A stretch of DNA of 64,000 nucleotides from WHSW01 sp963767475 (lineage in GTDB: Bacteria; Actinomycetota; Thermoleophilia; Solirubrobacterales; 70-9), in assembly GCA_963767475.1 (NCBI GenBank), contig CAVYEI010000006.1, positions 1 through 64,000 of the forward strand, given 5' to 3'. The translations under genes and the position numbers were made by a program. Position 1 is the stretch's first letter. The number at the start of each line of letters is the position of its first letter. Below the pieces are notes generated by a model. That model ran no database searches and was not told the origin of the DNA. It saw only the letters and a program-made list of their open reading frames with translations. Shown here piece after piece: positions 26,917-35,971 of this stretch.

Positions 26917-27741
26917 ATGCCCCGCCTCGCCGTGCTCGGCTACCCGGTCTCGCATTCGCGCTCGCCGGCGATGCAGAGCGCGGCCCTGGCCGAGCTCGGG
27001 CTGGCGCCGAAGTGGTCCTATGAGGCGATCGAGGTCATGCCCGAGCGGTTCGCCGAGCTGGTCGCGGCGCTGCCCGACGACGACTTCGCCGGCGTCAACG
27101 TCACCGTGCCCCACAAGCTGGCGGCGCTCGACCTGGCCTCCGAGGCCTCCGCCTCGGCGCGCGAGATCGGAGCCGCCAACACGCTCAGCTTCTCGGGTGG
27201 CGGCATCGTCGCCGAGAACACCGACGCGGTCGGGATCACGGCGGCGATCGCGGAGCCGCTGAACGGCAAGCGGGCGCTTGTGCTCGGCGCCGGGGGCTCG
27301 GCGCGGGCCGCGATCTGGGCGCTTCGAAACGCGGGCGCCGAGGTTTCGCTGTGGAATCGCACCGCGGAGAAGGCGAAAGCGCTCGCCGCGGAGTTCGAAA
27401 TCGACCTCGCCGCGCCCGATCCGGCGGGGTTCGACCTGGTCCTGAACGCGACCACGCTCGGCCTTGTGCAGGCAAATCAACGCCCAGCGACGGCTGAGGA
27501 CCTAAAGGCACTCCCGCTCGATGCCGATTCCTTTCGGGAAAGACATGTTGTGGTGGACCTCGTCTACGGGTCTTACGAGACGGCGCTTACCTCCTGTGCA
27601 CGGGAGCGGGGCGCACGCGTGATCGACGGACTCGAGGTCTTGGTCCACCAAGGAGCCGCCTCACTTCAGATCTGGACCGGGCTCGACCCCCCGATCGAGG
27701 CGATGCGCAAGGCGGCAGGAACGCAAGACCCAAATGGATGA
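26917..27741 (+). CDS. aroE: Shikimate dehydrogenase
   Basis: 274 residues. Substrate-domain signatures are LGYPVSHSRSPAMQSAAL (shikimate-binding Ser pair), GVNVTVPHKLAAL (catalytic Lys) and NTLSF...NTDAVG (Asp). The NADP-binding turn VLGAGGSARAAIWAL and the basic loop WNRTAEKA follow. It reduces 3-dehydroshikimate to shikimate. The C-terminal segment LVHQGAASLQIWTG closes the family pattern. Other aro genes lie 22 kb away (aroC-aroKB-aroQ). It overlaps pilB by 8 bases, so it probably shares a transcript with the pilus motor genes. Confidence 0.95.
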   Translation: MPRLAVLGYPVSHSRSPAMQSAALAELGLAPKWSYEAIEVMPERFAELVAALPDDDFAGVNVTVPHKLAALDLASEASASAREIGAANTLSFSGGGIVAENTDAVGITAAIAEPLNGKRALVLGAGGSARAAIWALRNAGAEVSLWNRTAEKAKALAAEFEIDLAAPDPAGFDLVLNATTLGLVQANQRPATAEDLKALPLDADSFRERHVVVDLVYGSYETALTSCARERGARVIDGLEVLVHQGAASLQIWTGLDPPIEAMRKAAGTQDPNG

Positions 27742-29518
27742 ACGCCCCTCACACCTGCGACCCGTCCCCTCGGGGGGAAGCGAGGCCACGGCGCCGACGC
27801 TCGACGAGCCGGCGCCGGGCGAGACGCCCGGGCTGACAAAGCCGATCGGCCGCGGCAACTCGGCGATGTTTCTCACCGACGTGGTGGTCGAGCTCGGCTA
27901 CGCCAGTCGTGAGCGCGTCGACGCGGTGATCGAGGAGGCCCGGACCGTGGGCCGCCCGGCCGACGAGCTGCTGGTCGAACGGCAGACGGTGAGCGCCGAT
28001 CAGCTCTCGCGCGCGACCGCCGAGCGCTACGGCCTCGACCATCTAGATCTGAACAGCTACCACGTCGACATGGGGGCCGCCAACCTGCTCTCGGTCGCCT
28101 CGGCGAAGCGATACCAGGCGGTCCCGGTCGGCTATCACACCAAGGACACGCTGCTGGTCGCGATCGTCGACCCGGCCAACGTGCTGGCGATCGACGACAT
28201 CCAGATGATCACCGGCCTCAACTGCCACCTGGCGGTCGCTGCCGCCGACGACGTCGATTCGTTGATCAGGCGCCTCAATTCGCTCGAGCACGCGGTCACC
28301 GAGGCGGCTGACGACGATGAGGAGATCGAGCTCGGCGAGGTTGCCGAGCTGCGCGAGTCCGCCGACGACGCGCCGGTGATCAAGCTCGTCTACTCGATCC
28401 TTGGCCAGGCCGCGACCGAGGGCGCCTCCGACATCCACTTCGAGCCCGGCGACGACGAGATGCGGGTCCGGTTCCGCGTCGACGGCGTGCTCTATGAAGC
28501 GGCGCGAGTGCCGAAGCGGATGGTCTCGGGCGTGATCTCGCGAGTCAAGATCATGAGCGAGCTCGACATCGCCGAGAAGCGCCTGCCCCAGGACGGGCGG
28601 GTCAGCGTCAATGTCGACGGGCGCAAGGTCGACCTCCGCGTCACCACCCTGCCGACCCAGCGTGGGGAGGGGGCCACCGTCCGCATCCTCGACAAGGAGC
28701 AGGCGCTGCGCTCGCTCGACGAGCTCGGCATGCTCGGGCTCGGCCGCGACCGCTTCGAGACCGCCGTGCGGCGCTCGCACGGCGCCGTCCTGGTCACCGG
28801 GCCGACCGGCTCGGGTAAGTCGACCACGCTCTACGCCGCGCTTGCCGAGCTCAACGCGGTCGAGAAGAAGATCATCACGATCGAGGACCCGGTCGAGTAC
28901 CGGATCGACGGCGTCAACCAGATCAACGTCAACCGCAAGGCGGGACTCACCTTCGCCGCCGGGCTGCGCTCGATGCTGCGCGCGGATCCCGACATCATCA
29001 TGGTCGGCGAGATCCGCGACGCCGAGACCGCGCGGATCGCGATCGAGTCGGCGCTCACCGGTCACATGGTGCTCTCGACCCTGCACACCAACGACGCCCC
29101 GGGCACGGTCACCCGGCTGGCGAAGATGGGGATCGAGAGCTTCCTCACGGCGTCGGCGCTCGAGTGCGTCGTCGCTCAGCGGCTGACACGAAAGCTGTGC
29201 ACCCATTGCAAGCGCCGCACGATGCTCTCCCAGGCGGCCCTGCTCGAGGCCGGCTTCCGGGTCGGTGCCGACCTCGAGGCCTACGAGCCGGTCGGCTGCG
29301 GACGCTGCAACAACAGCGGCTACAAGGGCCGGATCGGCATCTTCTCGGTGATGAAGATGAGCGAGCGGATCAAGGACCTGACCGTCGGCGGGGCCGGCGA
29401 GTCCGAGGTCACCGTGGCCGCCCGCGAGGAGGGCATGCTCACCCTGCGCGAAGACGGGCTGACCAAGGTTCGCTCCGGCGTCACCTCGATCGCCGAGCTC
29501 GCCCGCGTAGCTTCCTGA
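27734..29518 (+). CDS. pilB: Type IV pilus extension ATPase PilB
   Basis: 594-residue GspE/PilB hexameric motor. The N-terminal domain (about 35-195) resembles T2SSE_N/MshEN (DELLVERQTVSADQLSRATAERYGL). The ATPase part has Walker A GPTGSGKS (356-363), an Asp-box region, Walker B with the catalytic Glu in DPDIIMVGEIRDAETA (from 418), a His box (STLHTNDAPGTVTRL) and the zinc tetracysteine C489/C492 and C522/C525. The tetracysteine plus N-domain marks PilB rather than PilT. It drives pilus extension from the cytosolic face with PilC. The MshEN-like part could bind c-di-GMP, but the Arg-Leu-Gly signature is only partly kept. Confidence 0.95.
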   Translation: MDERPSHLRPVPSGGSEATAPTLDEPAPGETPGLTKPIGRGNSAMFLTDVVVELGYASRERVDAVIEEARTVGRPADELLVERQTVSADQLSRATAERYGLDHLDLNSYHVDMGAANLLSVASAKRYQAVPVGYHTKDTLLVAIVDPANVLAIDDIQMITGLNCHLAVAAADDVDSLIRRLNSLEHAVTEAADDDEEIELGEVAELRESADDAPVIKLVYSILGQAATEGASDIHFEPGDDEMRVRFRVDGVLYEAARVPKRMVSGVISRVKIMSELDIAEKRLPQDGRVSVNVDGRKVDLRVTTLPTQRGEGATVRILDKEQALRSLDELGMLGLGRDRFETAVRRSHGAVLVTGPTGSGKSTTLYAALAELNAVEKKIITIEDPVEYRIDGVNQINVNRKAGLTFAAGLRSMLRADPDIIMVGEIRDAETARIAIESALTGHMVLSTLHTNDAPGTVTRLAKMGIESFLTASALECVVAQRLTRKLCTHCKRRTMLSQAALLEAGFRVGADLEAYEPVGCGRCNNSGYKGRIGIFSVMKMSERIKDLTVGGAGESEVTVAAREEGMLTLREDGLTKVRSGVTSIAELARVAS

Positions 29519-29521
29519 GGC

Positions 29522-29890
29522 TCAGCGCCCCACGGTCCGCAGCAGCCGCCCGCGCCCCTTCTCGGTGAGCACGTAACAGGCGCAATCGGGCACCTGCTGG
29601 CCCCAGTTTCGGTCGGCCGCGAACTCGAATTCCCAGCGACGGCGCTCGACCTCGATCTCACCACCGTCGGCGAGCCGCGCCCGGAGCTCGATCCAGCCGC
29701 GGATCGCGAGGTCGATCAGCAGCTCGCGGGTCAGCGGGCGGGTGTCGGGGCCGGCGCCGGCGGCGGTGACCGCGAACTCCGCCTGGTTGAAGGTCGCGCT
29801 GCTGCGCGCCGCGCAGCCCATGATCAGGCCGAGCAGCTCGCGCTGGCTGACCGGAAGCGGGGGCGGGGATGCGAGGGCGCTGGACTCCAT
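29522..29890 (-). CDS. Hypothetical protein between pilB and pilT on the opposite strand
   Basis: 122 residues from ATG 29890. Sequence features: an N-terminal VSQRELLGLIMGCAARSS helix, LTRELLIDLAIRGWIELRARL (helix-turn-helix or winged-helix-like), a basic strand EVERRRWEFEFA, and C-terminal DCACYVLTEKGRGRLLRTVGR. The pattern ELLIDLAIRGWIEL...YVLTEKGRGRL is what a small winged-helix or GOLPH3/GPP34-like protein might look like, but I do not recognise it with confidence. Its stop is 4 bases from the pilB stop. It interrupts the pil gene run. Confidence 0.55.
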   Translation of the reverse strand: MESSALASPPPLPVSQRELLGLIMGCAARSSATFNQAEFAVTAAGAGPDTRPLTRELLIDLAIRGWIELRARLADGGEIEVERRRWEFEFAADRNWGQQVPDCACYVLTEKGRGRLLRTVGR

Positions 29891-30016
29891 CAAGCCTTCG
29901 TCGAGCCGAGTGACGGTGGACGGGGGTGAGTTCGCGCGTGCGCGGGCGAATCCTGCGCCTGCGGCGGTCTTGCAACGGGACTCAAGCTTTGTGCCCAGAC
30001 TGACGATTGTTGAGCC

Positions 30017-31168
30017 GTGAGCATTGACTTCGCAGCTGTGCTCGGCCGGATGGTCGAGGTGAACGCTTCCGACGTGCACATCTCCCCGGGGATGGCGCCG
30101 GCGATGCGCATCAACGGCAAGATCGCGCCCTTGGCCGATTTCCCCAAGCTCGGCCCGCAGGACACACGCGAGATCGTCTACTCGGTGCTCAACGACTCGC
30201 AGCGCAAGCGGTTCGAGAACGAGCGACAGCTCGACCTCGCCTACGCGATCCCCAGCGTCGCCCGCTTCCGTGTCAACGTCTTCTTCCAGCGCGGCTCGAT
30301 CAGCGCCGCCTTCCGGTTGATCCCGAGCGAGATCAAGACCCTCGAGCAGCTCGGGCTGCCGGCGCCGCTGGCCGAGTTCACGCGCAAGCCTCGCGGCTTC
30401 GTCCTCGTCACCGGCCCGACCGGCTCGGGAAAGTCGACGACCCTGGCCTCGATGGTCGACATGATCAACCGCGAGCGCTCCGACCACATCCTCACGATCG
30501 AGGACCCGATCGAGTTCCTTCACCGCCACAAGGGTTGCCTCGTCAACCAGCGCGAGATCGGTTCCGATGCCACGGATTTCACCAGCGCCCTGCGCGCAGC
30601 TCTGCGCGAGGACCCCGACGTGATCCTCGTCGGCGAGATGCGCGACCTGGAGACGATCTCGACCGCGCTCACCGCGGCTGAGACCGGGCACCTCGTGTTC
30701 GCCACCCTGCACACCCAGTCGACGGCGCAGACGGTCGACCGGATCATCGACGTCTTCCCTCCGCATCAGCAGCAACAGGTCCGGATGCAGCTCTCGATCG
30801 CGCTGCAGGGGATCGTCACCCAGCAGCTGCTCGAGACCGCCGATGGCGCCGGACGCATCTGCGCCAGCGAGATCCTGATCCCGACCCCGGCGATCCGCAA
30901 CCTGATCCGCGAGGGCAAGACGCACCAGATCTACTCGGCCCTGCAGACCTCGGGCGGCGTCGGCATGCAGACCATGGACTCCGACCTCGCCCAACTCGTC
31001 CGCAAGGGCGCGATCACCAAGGCGCTCGCCGAGCAGCGTGCCTCGGTCCCGGAGGAGTTCAAGCGGCTGATGGGCGGCAGCCCGAACGGCGCCGGCCAGC
31101 CGGCCACTGCGCCCGAAGCGTCGACGCAGCCCGCGCCGCCCTCCGGCGCGCCGGCGTCGATGATGTGA
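30017..31168 (+). CDS. pilT: Type IV pilus retraction ATPase PilT
   Basis: 383-residue retraction motor. Walker A GPTGSGKSTT (133 onward), Walker B DPDVILVGEMRDLETI, HLVFATLHTQSTAQTVDRI (His box) and the PilT-specific C-terminal AIRNLIREGKTHQIYS (from about 291) are all present. No zinc tetracysteine occurs, which separates it from PilB. The N-terminal PAS-like domain has NASDVHISPG. It depolymerises the pilus for twitching or DNA uptake. A Pro/Ala-rich tail (about 355-383) is an extension beyond the usual end. It is 13 bases before pilC. Confidence 0.95.
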   Translation: MSIDFAAVLGRMVEVNASDVHISPGMAPAMRINGKIAPLADFPKLGPQDTREIVYSVLNDSQRKRFENERQLDLAYAIPSVARFRVNVFFQRGSISAAFRLIPSEIKTLEQLGLPAPLAEFTRKPRGFVLVTGPTGSGKSTTLASMVDMINRERSDHILTIEDPIEFLHRHKGCLVNQREIGSDATDFTSALRAALREDPDVILVGEMRDLETISTALTAAETGHLVFATLHTQSTAQTVDRIIDVFPPHQQQQVRMQLSIALQGIVTQQLLETADGAGRICASEILIPTPAIRNLIREGKTHQIYSALQTSGGVGMQTMDSDLAQLVRKGAITKALAEQRASVPEEFKRLMGGSPNGAGQPATAPEASTQPAPPSGAPASMM

Positions 31169-31181
31169 GGCGGCCGGTCCC

Positions 31182-32414
31182 GTGAGCACCTTCAACTTCC
31201 GTGCCGTTGACCTCGCCGGCGTCCCCTCGCGCGGCGAGCTCGAGGCGAGCTCCAAGGCGCAGGTCTCGGATCAGCTTCGCCAGCGCGGTCTGATCGTTCT
31301 CGATGTCTCCGAGCAGCGGGAGTCGCTGAAGCTGGAGAGCATCTTCCAGCGCTTCAAGAGCGTCAACATGCGCAACCTCTCCGTCTTCTCGCGCCAGTTC
31401 GCGACCCTGATCGCCTCCGGGATGCCGATGCTGCGCTCGCTCTACACGCTCGAGGACCAGACCGAGGACGAGATGCTGAAGCCGGCGATCGCCTCGCTGC
31501 GCGCCGATGTCGAAGCGGGCAGCTCGCTGAACCAGGCGATGGAGCGCCAGCCCGGCGTCTTCGACACGCTCTACCGCTCGATGGTCCAGGCCGGCGAGGG
31601 CGCCGGTCGCCTCGAGTCGGCGCTCGACCGGATCGCCAATCAGCTGGAGAAGCTCGACGCCCTGAAGCGACAGGTGAAGTCGGCGATGATGTATCCGGCG
31701 GTCGTCTTCGGGGTCGCGATCGTGGTCATGGCCGTGATCGTCGGCTTCGTCGTTCCCGTCTTCGTCGGCATCTTCGAGGAGATCTCGGAGGAAAACGGCG
31801 AGACCGCCGAACTGCCGGCGATGACCAAGATCACCGTCGGGATCTCAGACCTGGTGACCGGATCCTGGTACATCCTGATTCCGGTGATCATCGGGTTGTT
31901 CTACGCCTTCGGGCGCTGGAAGAAGACCGAGCGCGGCCGCATGGCCTGGGACAAGATGAAGCTGCGGATCCCGATGAAGATCGGCGACGTGGTCCAGAAG
32001 GTCGCCCTGGCGCGCTGGTCGCGGACCTTCTCGGGGACGGTCTCCTCGGGCGTGCCGATCCTGCAGGCGATTCAGATCTCGGGCCAGACCGCCGGTAACG
32101 CGGTGGTCCAAGAGGCGATGAACGACGTCTACGACTCGGTGAAGAAGGGCGGCACGATCGCCAAGCCACTCGCGGAGGCGAGCGTGTTCCCGCCGATGGT
32201 CTCGCACATGGTCGCGGTCGGCGAGGAGTCGGGGCAGCTCGAGCAGATGCTGGAGAAGATCGCCGATTTCTACGACGCCGAGGTCGACGCCAAGGTCAAG
32301 GCCCTGACCTCGCTGATCGAGCCGATCATGATCGTCGTCGTCGGCGTGCTCGTCGGCTTCATCGTGATCTCGATGTACCTGCCGATCTTCAGCCTCTACG
32401 ACAAGATCGGCTGA
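31182..32414 (+). CDS. pilC: Type IV pilus inner-membrane platform protein PilC
   Basis: 410 residues with two T2SSF repeats. The N-terminal part (FNFRAVDLAGVPSRGELEA) precedes repeat one (LSVFSRQFATLIASGMPMLRSL, about 65-190). Membrane helices follow (YPAVVFGVAIVVMAVIVGFVVPVFV and WYILIPVIIGLFYAF). Repeat two is WSRTFSGTVSSGVPILQAI, about 270-395, with a final helix IEPIMIVVVGVLVGFIVISMYLPIF. It couples PilB/PilT rotation to pilin insertion and removal. Length is normal. Confidence 0.95.
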   Translation: MSTFNFRAVDLAGVPSRGELEASSKAQVSDQLRQRGLIVLDVSEQRESLKLESIFQRFKSVNMRNLSVFSRQFATLIASGMPMLRSLYTLEDQTEDEMLKPAIASLRADVEAGSSLNQAMERQPGVFDTLYRSMVQAGEGAGRLESALDRIANQLEKLDALKRQVKSAMMYPAVVFGVAIVVMAVIVGFVVPVFVGIFEEISEENGETAELPAMTKITVGISDLVTGSWYILIPVIIGLFYAFGRWKKTERGRMAWDKMKLRIPMKIGDVVQKVALARWSRTFSGTVSSGVPILQAIQISGQTAGNAVVQEAMNDVYDSVKKGGTIAKPLAEASVFPPMVSHMVAVGEESGQLEQMLEKIADFYDAEVDAKVKALTSLIEPIMIVVVGVLVGFIVISMYLPIFSLYDKIG

Positions 32415-32439
32415 CGCCCCGAACCCATAGGCTGCAGGC

Positions 32440-32724
32440 ATGGGTTGCCTCGTCGTCTTGGTCGCACTGCTCTCGCCGCGCCTGGCGATCTTCCTGATCT
32501 GGGTCTTCAGCGACCTGCTCGGGCGCGCCTTCGACGAGTGGTGGCTGCCGCTGCTCGGCTTCTTCATCCTGCCCTGGACGACGCTCGCCTACGCGATCAT
32601 GTGGTCGGCCGGAGCGAACGAGGTCACCGGCTTCGAGTGGTTCATCGTCGGCCTCGCCTTCCTCGTCGACATCAGCTCCTGGTCGCAGAGCGGCCGCGTC
32701 GGCCGCCGCCCGGCCAGCACCTAG
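32440..32724 (+). CDS. Small membrane protein, unknown
   Basis: 94 residues with hydrophobic stretches at about 2-26 (LVVLVALLSPRLAIFLIWVFS), 34-56 (WWLPLLGFFILPWTTLAYAIMW) and 65-80 (FEWFIVGLAFLVDISS). Small proteins with LAIFLIWVF and LPLLGFFILPWTTLAYA are widespread in actinobacteria, with no assigned function. It follows pilC by 25 bases on the same strand, but similar genes elsewhere are not tied to pili, so a pilus role is not assumed. Confidence 0.65.
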   Translation: MGCLVVLVALLSPRLAIFLIWVFSDLLGRAFDEWWLPLLGFFILPWTTLAYAIMWSAGANEVTGFEWFIVGLAFLVDISSWSQSGRVGRRPAST

Positions 32725-32733
32725 CGCCGACCG

Positions 32734-33771
32734 CTAACCGAGGACGAGTTCGGCCGCGGTCCGCACCATCGCCGGATCGCCGCCGATCAGCAGCGTGGTC
32801 ACGAACGAGTCGCGCCAGGCCTCGAGGTCATGGCGGATCTTGTCGCGGGGGCCGATCAGCGACATCTTGTCGATCAGCTCGAACGGGATCGCCTCCGCGG
32901 CCTCCTGCTTCTTGCCCTCCAGGTAGAGGTCCTGAACCGTCTCGACCATGTCGCCGTAGCCCATCCGGATCGGCACGTTGGCGTGGAAGTTCTTGCCCTT
33001 CGCTCCCATGCCGCCGAAATAGAGGGCGTAGTAGTGGCGCAGGGCGTCGGCGGCCACCTCGACGTCGTCCATGACCAGCATCGGCACCGTCGCCGCGACC
33101 TCGAAGTCGTCGGCGGTGTGGCGGGCACCCTCGCGGGCGAAGCCCTCCGCGAGCGCCTCGACGTACGGCTCCTGGTGGTAGGGCGAGAGCAGCATCGCCA
33201 TCCAGCCGTCGCAGATCTCGGCGCCGAGGGCGATGTTCTTCGGTCCCTCGGCGGCGAGGTACACCGGGATCTCGGAGCGCAGCGGGTGGATCGAGGACTT
33301 CAGCGGCTTGCCGAGCCCGGTTCCACCCGGCATCGGCAGGGGATAGAAGGGGCCGTCGGCGGTCACCGGGCCCTGGCGAGCCCAGACGTCGCGCATGATC
33401 GCGACGTACTCGCGCGTCCTTGCCAGTGGTTTGGCGAACGGCATCCCGTACCAGCCCTCGACCACCTGCGGCCCGGAGACGCCGATCCCGAGGATCATCC
33501 GGCCGCCGGAGAGGTGGTCGAGCGTCATCGCCGCCATCGCGGCCGCGGTCGGCTGGCGCGCCGACATCTGCAGGATCCCGGTGCCGAGCTTCACCTTCTC
33601 GGTCTGCGACCCCCACCAGGCGAGCGGCGTCAGGCAGTCGGAGCCGTAGGCCTCGGCCGCCCAGATCGAGTCGAGGCCGAGGCTGTCGGCCTCCTTGATC
33701 GCGTCGAGCACGCCATCGGGCGGGCCCGCGGACCAGTATCCGGTGTTGTAGCCGAGCTTCAGGTCGCCCAT
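32734..33771 (-). CDS. LLM-class F420-dependent oxidoreductase
   Basis: 345-residue luciferase-like (beta/alpha)8 barrel. It begins LKLGYNTGYWSAGPP with the usual first strand, then ADSLGLDSIWAAEAYGSD, KVKLGTGILQMSARQP and LDHLSGGRMILGIGVSGPQVVEGWYG, the classic LLM/F420 signatures (the ILGIGVSGP turn binds the cofactor). F420 is common in actinobacteria, so F420 rather than FMN is likely. The substrate is unknown. The gene stands alone on the minus strand among plus-strand genes. Confidence 0.88.
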   Translation of the reverse strand: MGDLKLGYNTGYWSAGPPDGVLDAIKEADSLGLDSIWAAEAYGSDCLTPLAWWGSQTEKVKLGTGILQMSARQPTAAAMAAMTLDHLSGGRMILGIGVSGPQVVEGWYGMPFAKPLARTREYVAIMRDVWARQGPVTADGPFYPLPMPGGTGLGKPLKSSIHPLRSEIPVYLAAEGPKNIALGAEICDGWMAMLLSPYHQEPYVEALAEGFAREGARHTADDFEVAATVPMLVMDDVEVAADALRHYYALYFGGMGAKGKNFHANVPIRMGYGDMVETVQDLYLEGKKQEAAEAIPFELIDKMSLIGPRDKIRHDLEAWRDSFVTTLLIGGDPAMVRTAAELVLG

Positions 33772-33808
33772 CGGCGCGCGATCCTATTCGCCCGCGCGCG
33801 GCAGCGAC

Positions 33809-34450
33809 TCAGAGGCGGCCGAACCCGCGGATCAGCAGGTAGGTCCCGATCGCCAGGAAGACGGCGATTGCGACCAGGTAGCCGTAGCGGTCCAGCCACC
33901 TGCGCATCACCCCCAGGATCCGCTCCGAGCTGCGCGGGGCGACGATGTAGATCAGCAGCGGCAGGGCGATCGGGAGGATGACGACGACGTAGGTGAGCAC
34001 GAGCGCGACGCCGCGTTGGAACGCGCTCACGTGGGCGACCGCGATCTCGCGCAGGAGCGGGCCCAGCGCGACCAGGGCGGAGGCGTCGGTGATCATGAAG
34101 ATCGCGCCGACGCCGAAGAACGCCGCCGGACCCACGCGCTCGAGCAGCCGATCTTGACCGGAGGCCGAGCCGCGCTTGACCCAGGTGATCACGGCGAAGA
34201 CGAGCATCCCGGCGCCGAGCGCGATGTCGAGCCAGGCAAACAGCGAGCCGGTCGGGCCGAAGGTCTCGCGCGCTCCCTTGAAGAACCACAGGCCGACGAT
34301 CCCGAGCGCGACCAGGACCGCGCCGAAGCCGATCACGAAGGCGCCCGCCCGGGCCAGCGGCCGGTCGGCCGAGGTCAGCATCAGGATCACGATCCCGACC
34401 ACGGCCGGGTTCGAGGCCGCTGCCAGCATCAGCGGGAAGGTCTTCTCCAA
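33809..34450 (-). CDS. GAP/Sap-family membrane protein
   Basis: 213 residues with six predicted helices, beginning LMLAAASNPAVVGIVILMLTS and containing GIVGLWFFKG, FFGVGAIFMITDASALVALGPL and ALVLTYVVVILPIALPLLIYIV. This pattern (NPA near the start, second half repeat) fits the GAP/Sap family (Pfam Sap_sulfolipid-like), known from mycobacteria where members help export glycolipids. The start is probably TTG 34450, since no ATG or GTG lies upstream in frame; ATG at about 34429 would shorten it slightly. The DUF202 gene starts divergently 52 bases away. Confidence 0.72.
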   Translation of the reverse strand: MEKTFPLMLAAASNPAVVGIVILMLTSADRPLARAGAFVIGFGAVLVALGIVGLWFFKGARETFGPTGSLFAWLDIALGAGMLVFAVITWVKRGSASGQDRLLERVGPAAFFGVGAIFMITDASALVALGPLLREIAVAHVSAFQRGVALVLTYVVVILPIALPLLIYIVAPRSSERILGVMRRWLDRYGYLVAIAVFLAIGTYLLIRGFGRL

Positions 34451-34502
34451 CAGATCGGCGATGCGGCAGTTCTACGCGATCGCGCGGGCTTATCCTTGCC
34501 CG

Positions 34503-34847
34503 GTGGAGAGCGGGGACGCGACCAGACGCACGCGACTCGCCGGTGAGCGCACCCAGCTCGCCTGGTGGCGGACCGGGCTCACCTCGCTCGCGGTCGGGAT
34601 CGGCGTCGGCCGTGTCGTCCCTGAGCTCAACGACAGCATCGACACAGCGCCCTACGTCGCCCTCGGTCTCGGTTTCGGCCTTTACGGCGTCGGCCTGTTC
34701 GTCTACGGCAACCTCCGCGGCCGGGCCCTCGACGACGCCGTCACCCACGGCGGCTACGCAAAGATGGGCCGCTACGCCAACCTCGGGCTGGCGCTCGGCG
34801 GAGTCGCGCTCGGGGTCGCCACGAGCCTGCTGATCCTGTTCGGATGA
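34503..34847 (+). CDS. DUF202/YidH-family membrane protein
   Basis: 114 residues from GTG 34503. DUF202 hallmark LAGERTQLAWWRTGLTSLAVGIGVGR is at the N terminus (LAxERTxLAWxRT), followed by helices APYVALGLGFGLYGVGLFVYG and ANLGLALGGVALGVATSLLILF. Three membrane helices are expected. Function is unknown. It overlaps the flippase-like gene by 4 bases (ATGA), so the two are translationally coupled. Confidence 0.82.
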   Translation: MESGDATRRTRLAGERTQLAWWRTGLTSLAVGIGVGRVVPELNDSIDTAPYVALGLGFGLYGVGLFVYGNLRGRALDDAVTHGGYAKMGRYANLGLALGGVALGVATSLLILFG

Positions 34848-35971
34848 GCGCCGAGGTTCGTGATCGCGGTTCGCTCGGCGATCGGGTCGAGCGAACGATC
34901 TCAGAGCACGCCGACGCCGAGCTCGAGATCGAGCGTGGGGAGGAGGAGTCCGCGCGTCGGGCGCCGAGCCTGCGCCGGACCGTGTTCTGGCTCGCGGTCA
35001 CCGGGGTCTCGCTGTACCTGGTCGCTCCCAGCCTGCTCGACGTGCTCGGCTCCTGGCGCGATCTCGAGCGGATCAGCTGGATCTGGTTCCCGGTGATGCT
35101 GGCGTTGCAGATCGGCGGCCTTGCCTGCCTCTGGGCGTTGCAGCGGATGGCTCTGCGCAAAGCCGAGTGGCCGGACGTGATCGAGTCCCAGCTCGCCGGC
35201 AACGCGCTCGGCAAGATCGCCCCCGCGGGCGGGGCGATTGGCGCCGCGCTGCAGTACCGGATGCTGGTTGAGGCGGGACTGGAGCGTGGCCGGGCGGTGG
35301 CCGGGATAACCGCGGTCAACCTGCTCACCTTCACGGTCGTGCTGGCGCTGCCGGTACTCGCCCTGCCGTCGTTTCTGCGCGGGTCGGTCGATCGCAACCT
35401 GGTCGAGGCGACCCTGATCGGGATCGCGGTGTTCGCGCTTCTGGTGGGCGCCGCCGTCGCCCTGCTCGCCTTCGACCGCCCGCTGGAGCTGGTCGCGCGG
35501 GCGCTGCAGTCAGCGCGCAACCGCATCCGGCGTGGCTCGGCTCCGCTGCTGACGCTGCCCGAGCGGCTGCGCCGCGAGCGCGACAAGCTGCTCGCCACCC
35601 TGGGGCCGCAGTGGAAGGAGGCGGTGGTCGCCACCGTCGGGCGCTGGGCGTTCGACTACGCGACCCTGCTGGCGGCGCTCGCCGCGGTCGGCTCGACCCC
35701 GCGGCCGAGCCTCGTCCTGCTCGCCTTCTGCGCCGCCCAGGTGCTGACCCAGATCCCGGTCACCCCGGGCGGGCTCGGCTTCGTCGAGGCGGGCCTGACC
35801 GCGATGCTTGCCCTGGCGGGGGTCGGGGCCGGGTCGGCGGTGCTGGCGACGCTCGCCTACCGCCTGTTCGCCTACTGGCTTCAGCTTCCCGCCGGGCTGG
35901 TGGGCTTTCTCGCCCACAAGCGCCGCTATCCGACGCGGCCCGCCGCTCCGACGCGCCCGGCGGAGACGTGA
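34844..35971 (+). CDS. LPG-synthase-TM / AglD-type flippase-like membrane protein
   Basis: 375 residues: a charged cytosolic N-tail (1-45), then about eight membrane helices. UPF0104 signatures are ESQLAGNALGKIAPAGGAIGAALQYRML and the late VLTQIPVTPGGLGFVEAGLTAML. It has only the integral transmembrane domain seen in MprF and AglD, without a soluble transferase domain. Such proteins are thought to move lipids between leaflets. A Lys/Arg-rich end (HKRRYPTRPAAPTRP) faces the cytosol. Coupled to the DUF202 gene and to the MBL hydrolase by 4-base overlaps. Confidence 0.8.
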   Translation: MSAEVRDRGSLGDRVERTISEHADAELEIERGEEESARRAPSLRRTVFWLAVTGVSLYLVAPSLLDVLGSWRDLERISWIWFPVMLALQIGGLACLWALQRMALRKAEWPDVIESQLAGNALGKIAPAGGAIGAALQYRMLVEAGLERGRAVAGITAVNLLTFTVVLALPVLALPSFLRGSVDRNLVEATLIGIAVFALLVGAAVALLAFDRPLELVARALQSARNRIRRGSAPLLTLPERLRRERDKLLATLGPQWKEAVVATVGRWAFDYATLLAALAAVGSTPRPSLVLLAFCAAQVLTQIPVTPGGLGFVEAGLTAMLALAGVGAGSAVLATLAYRLFAYWLQLPAGLVGFLAHKRRYPTRPAAPTRPAET

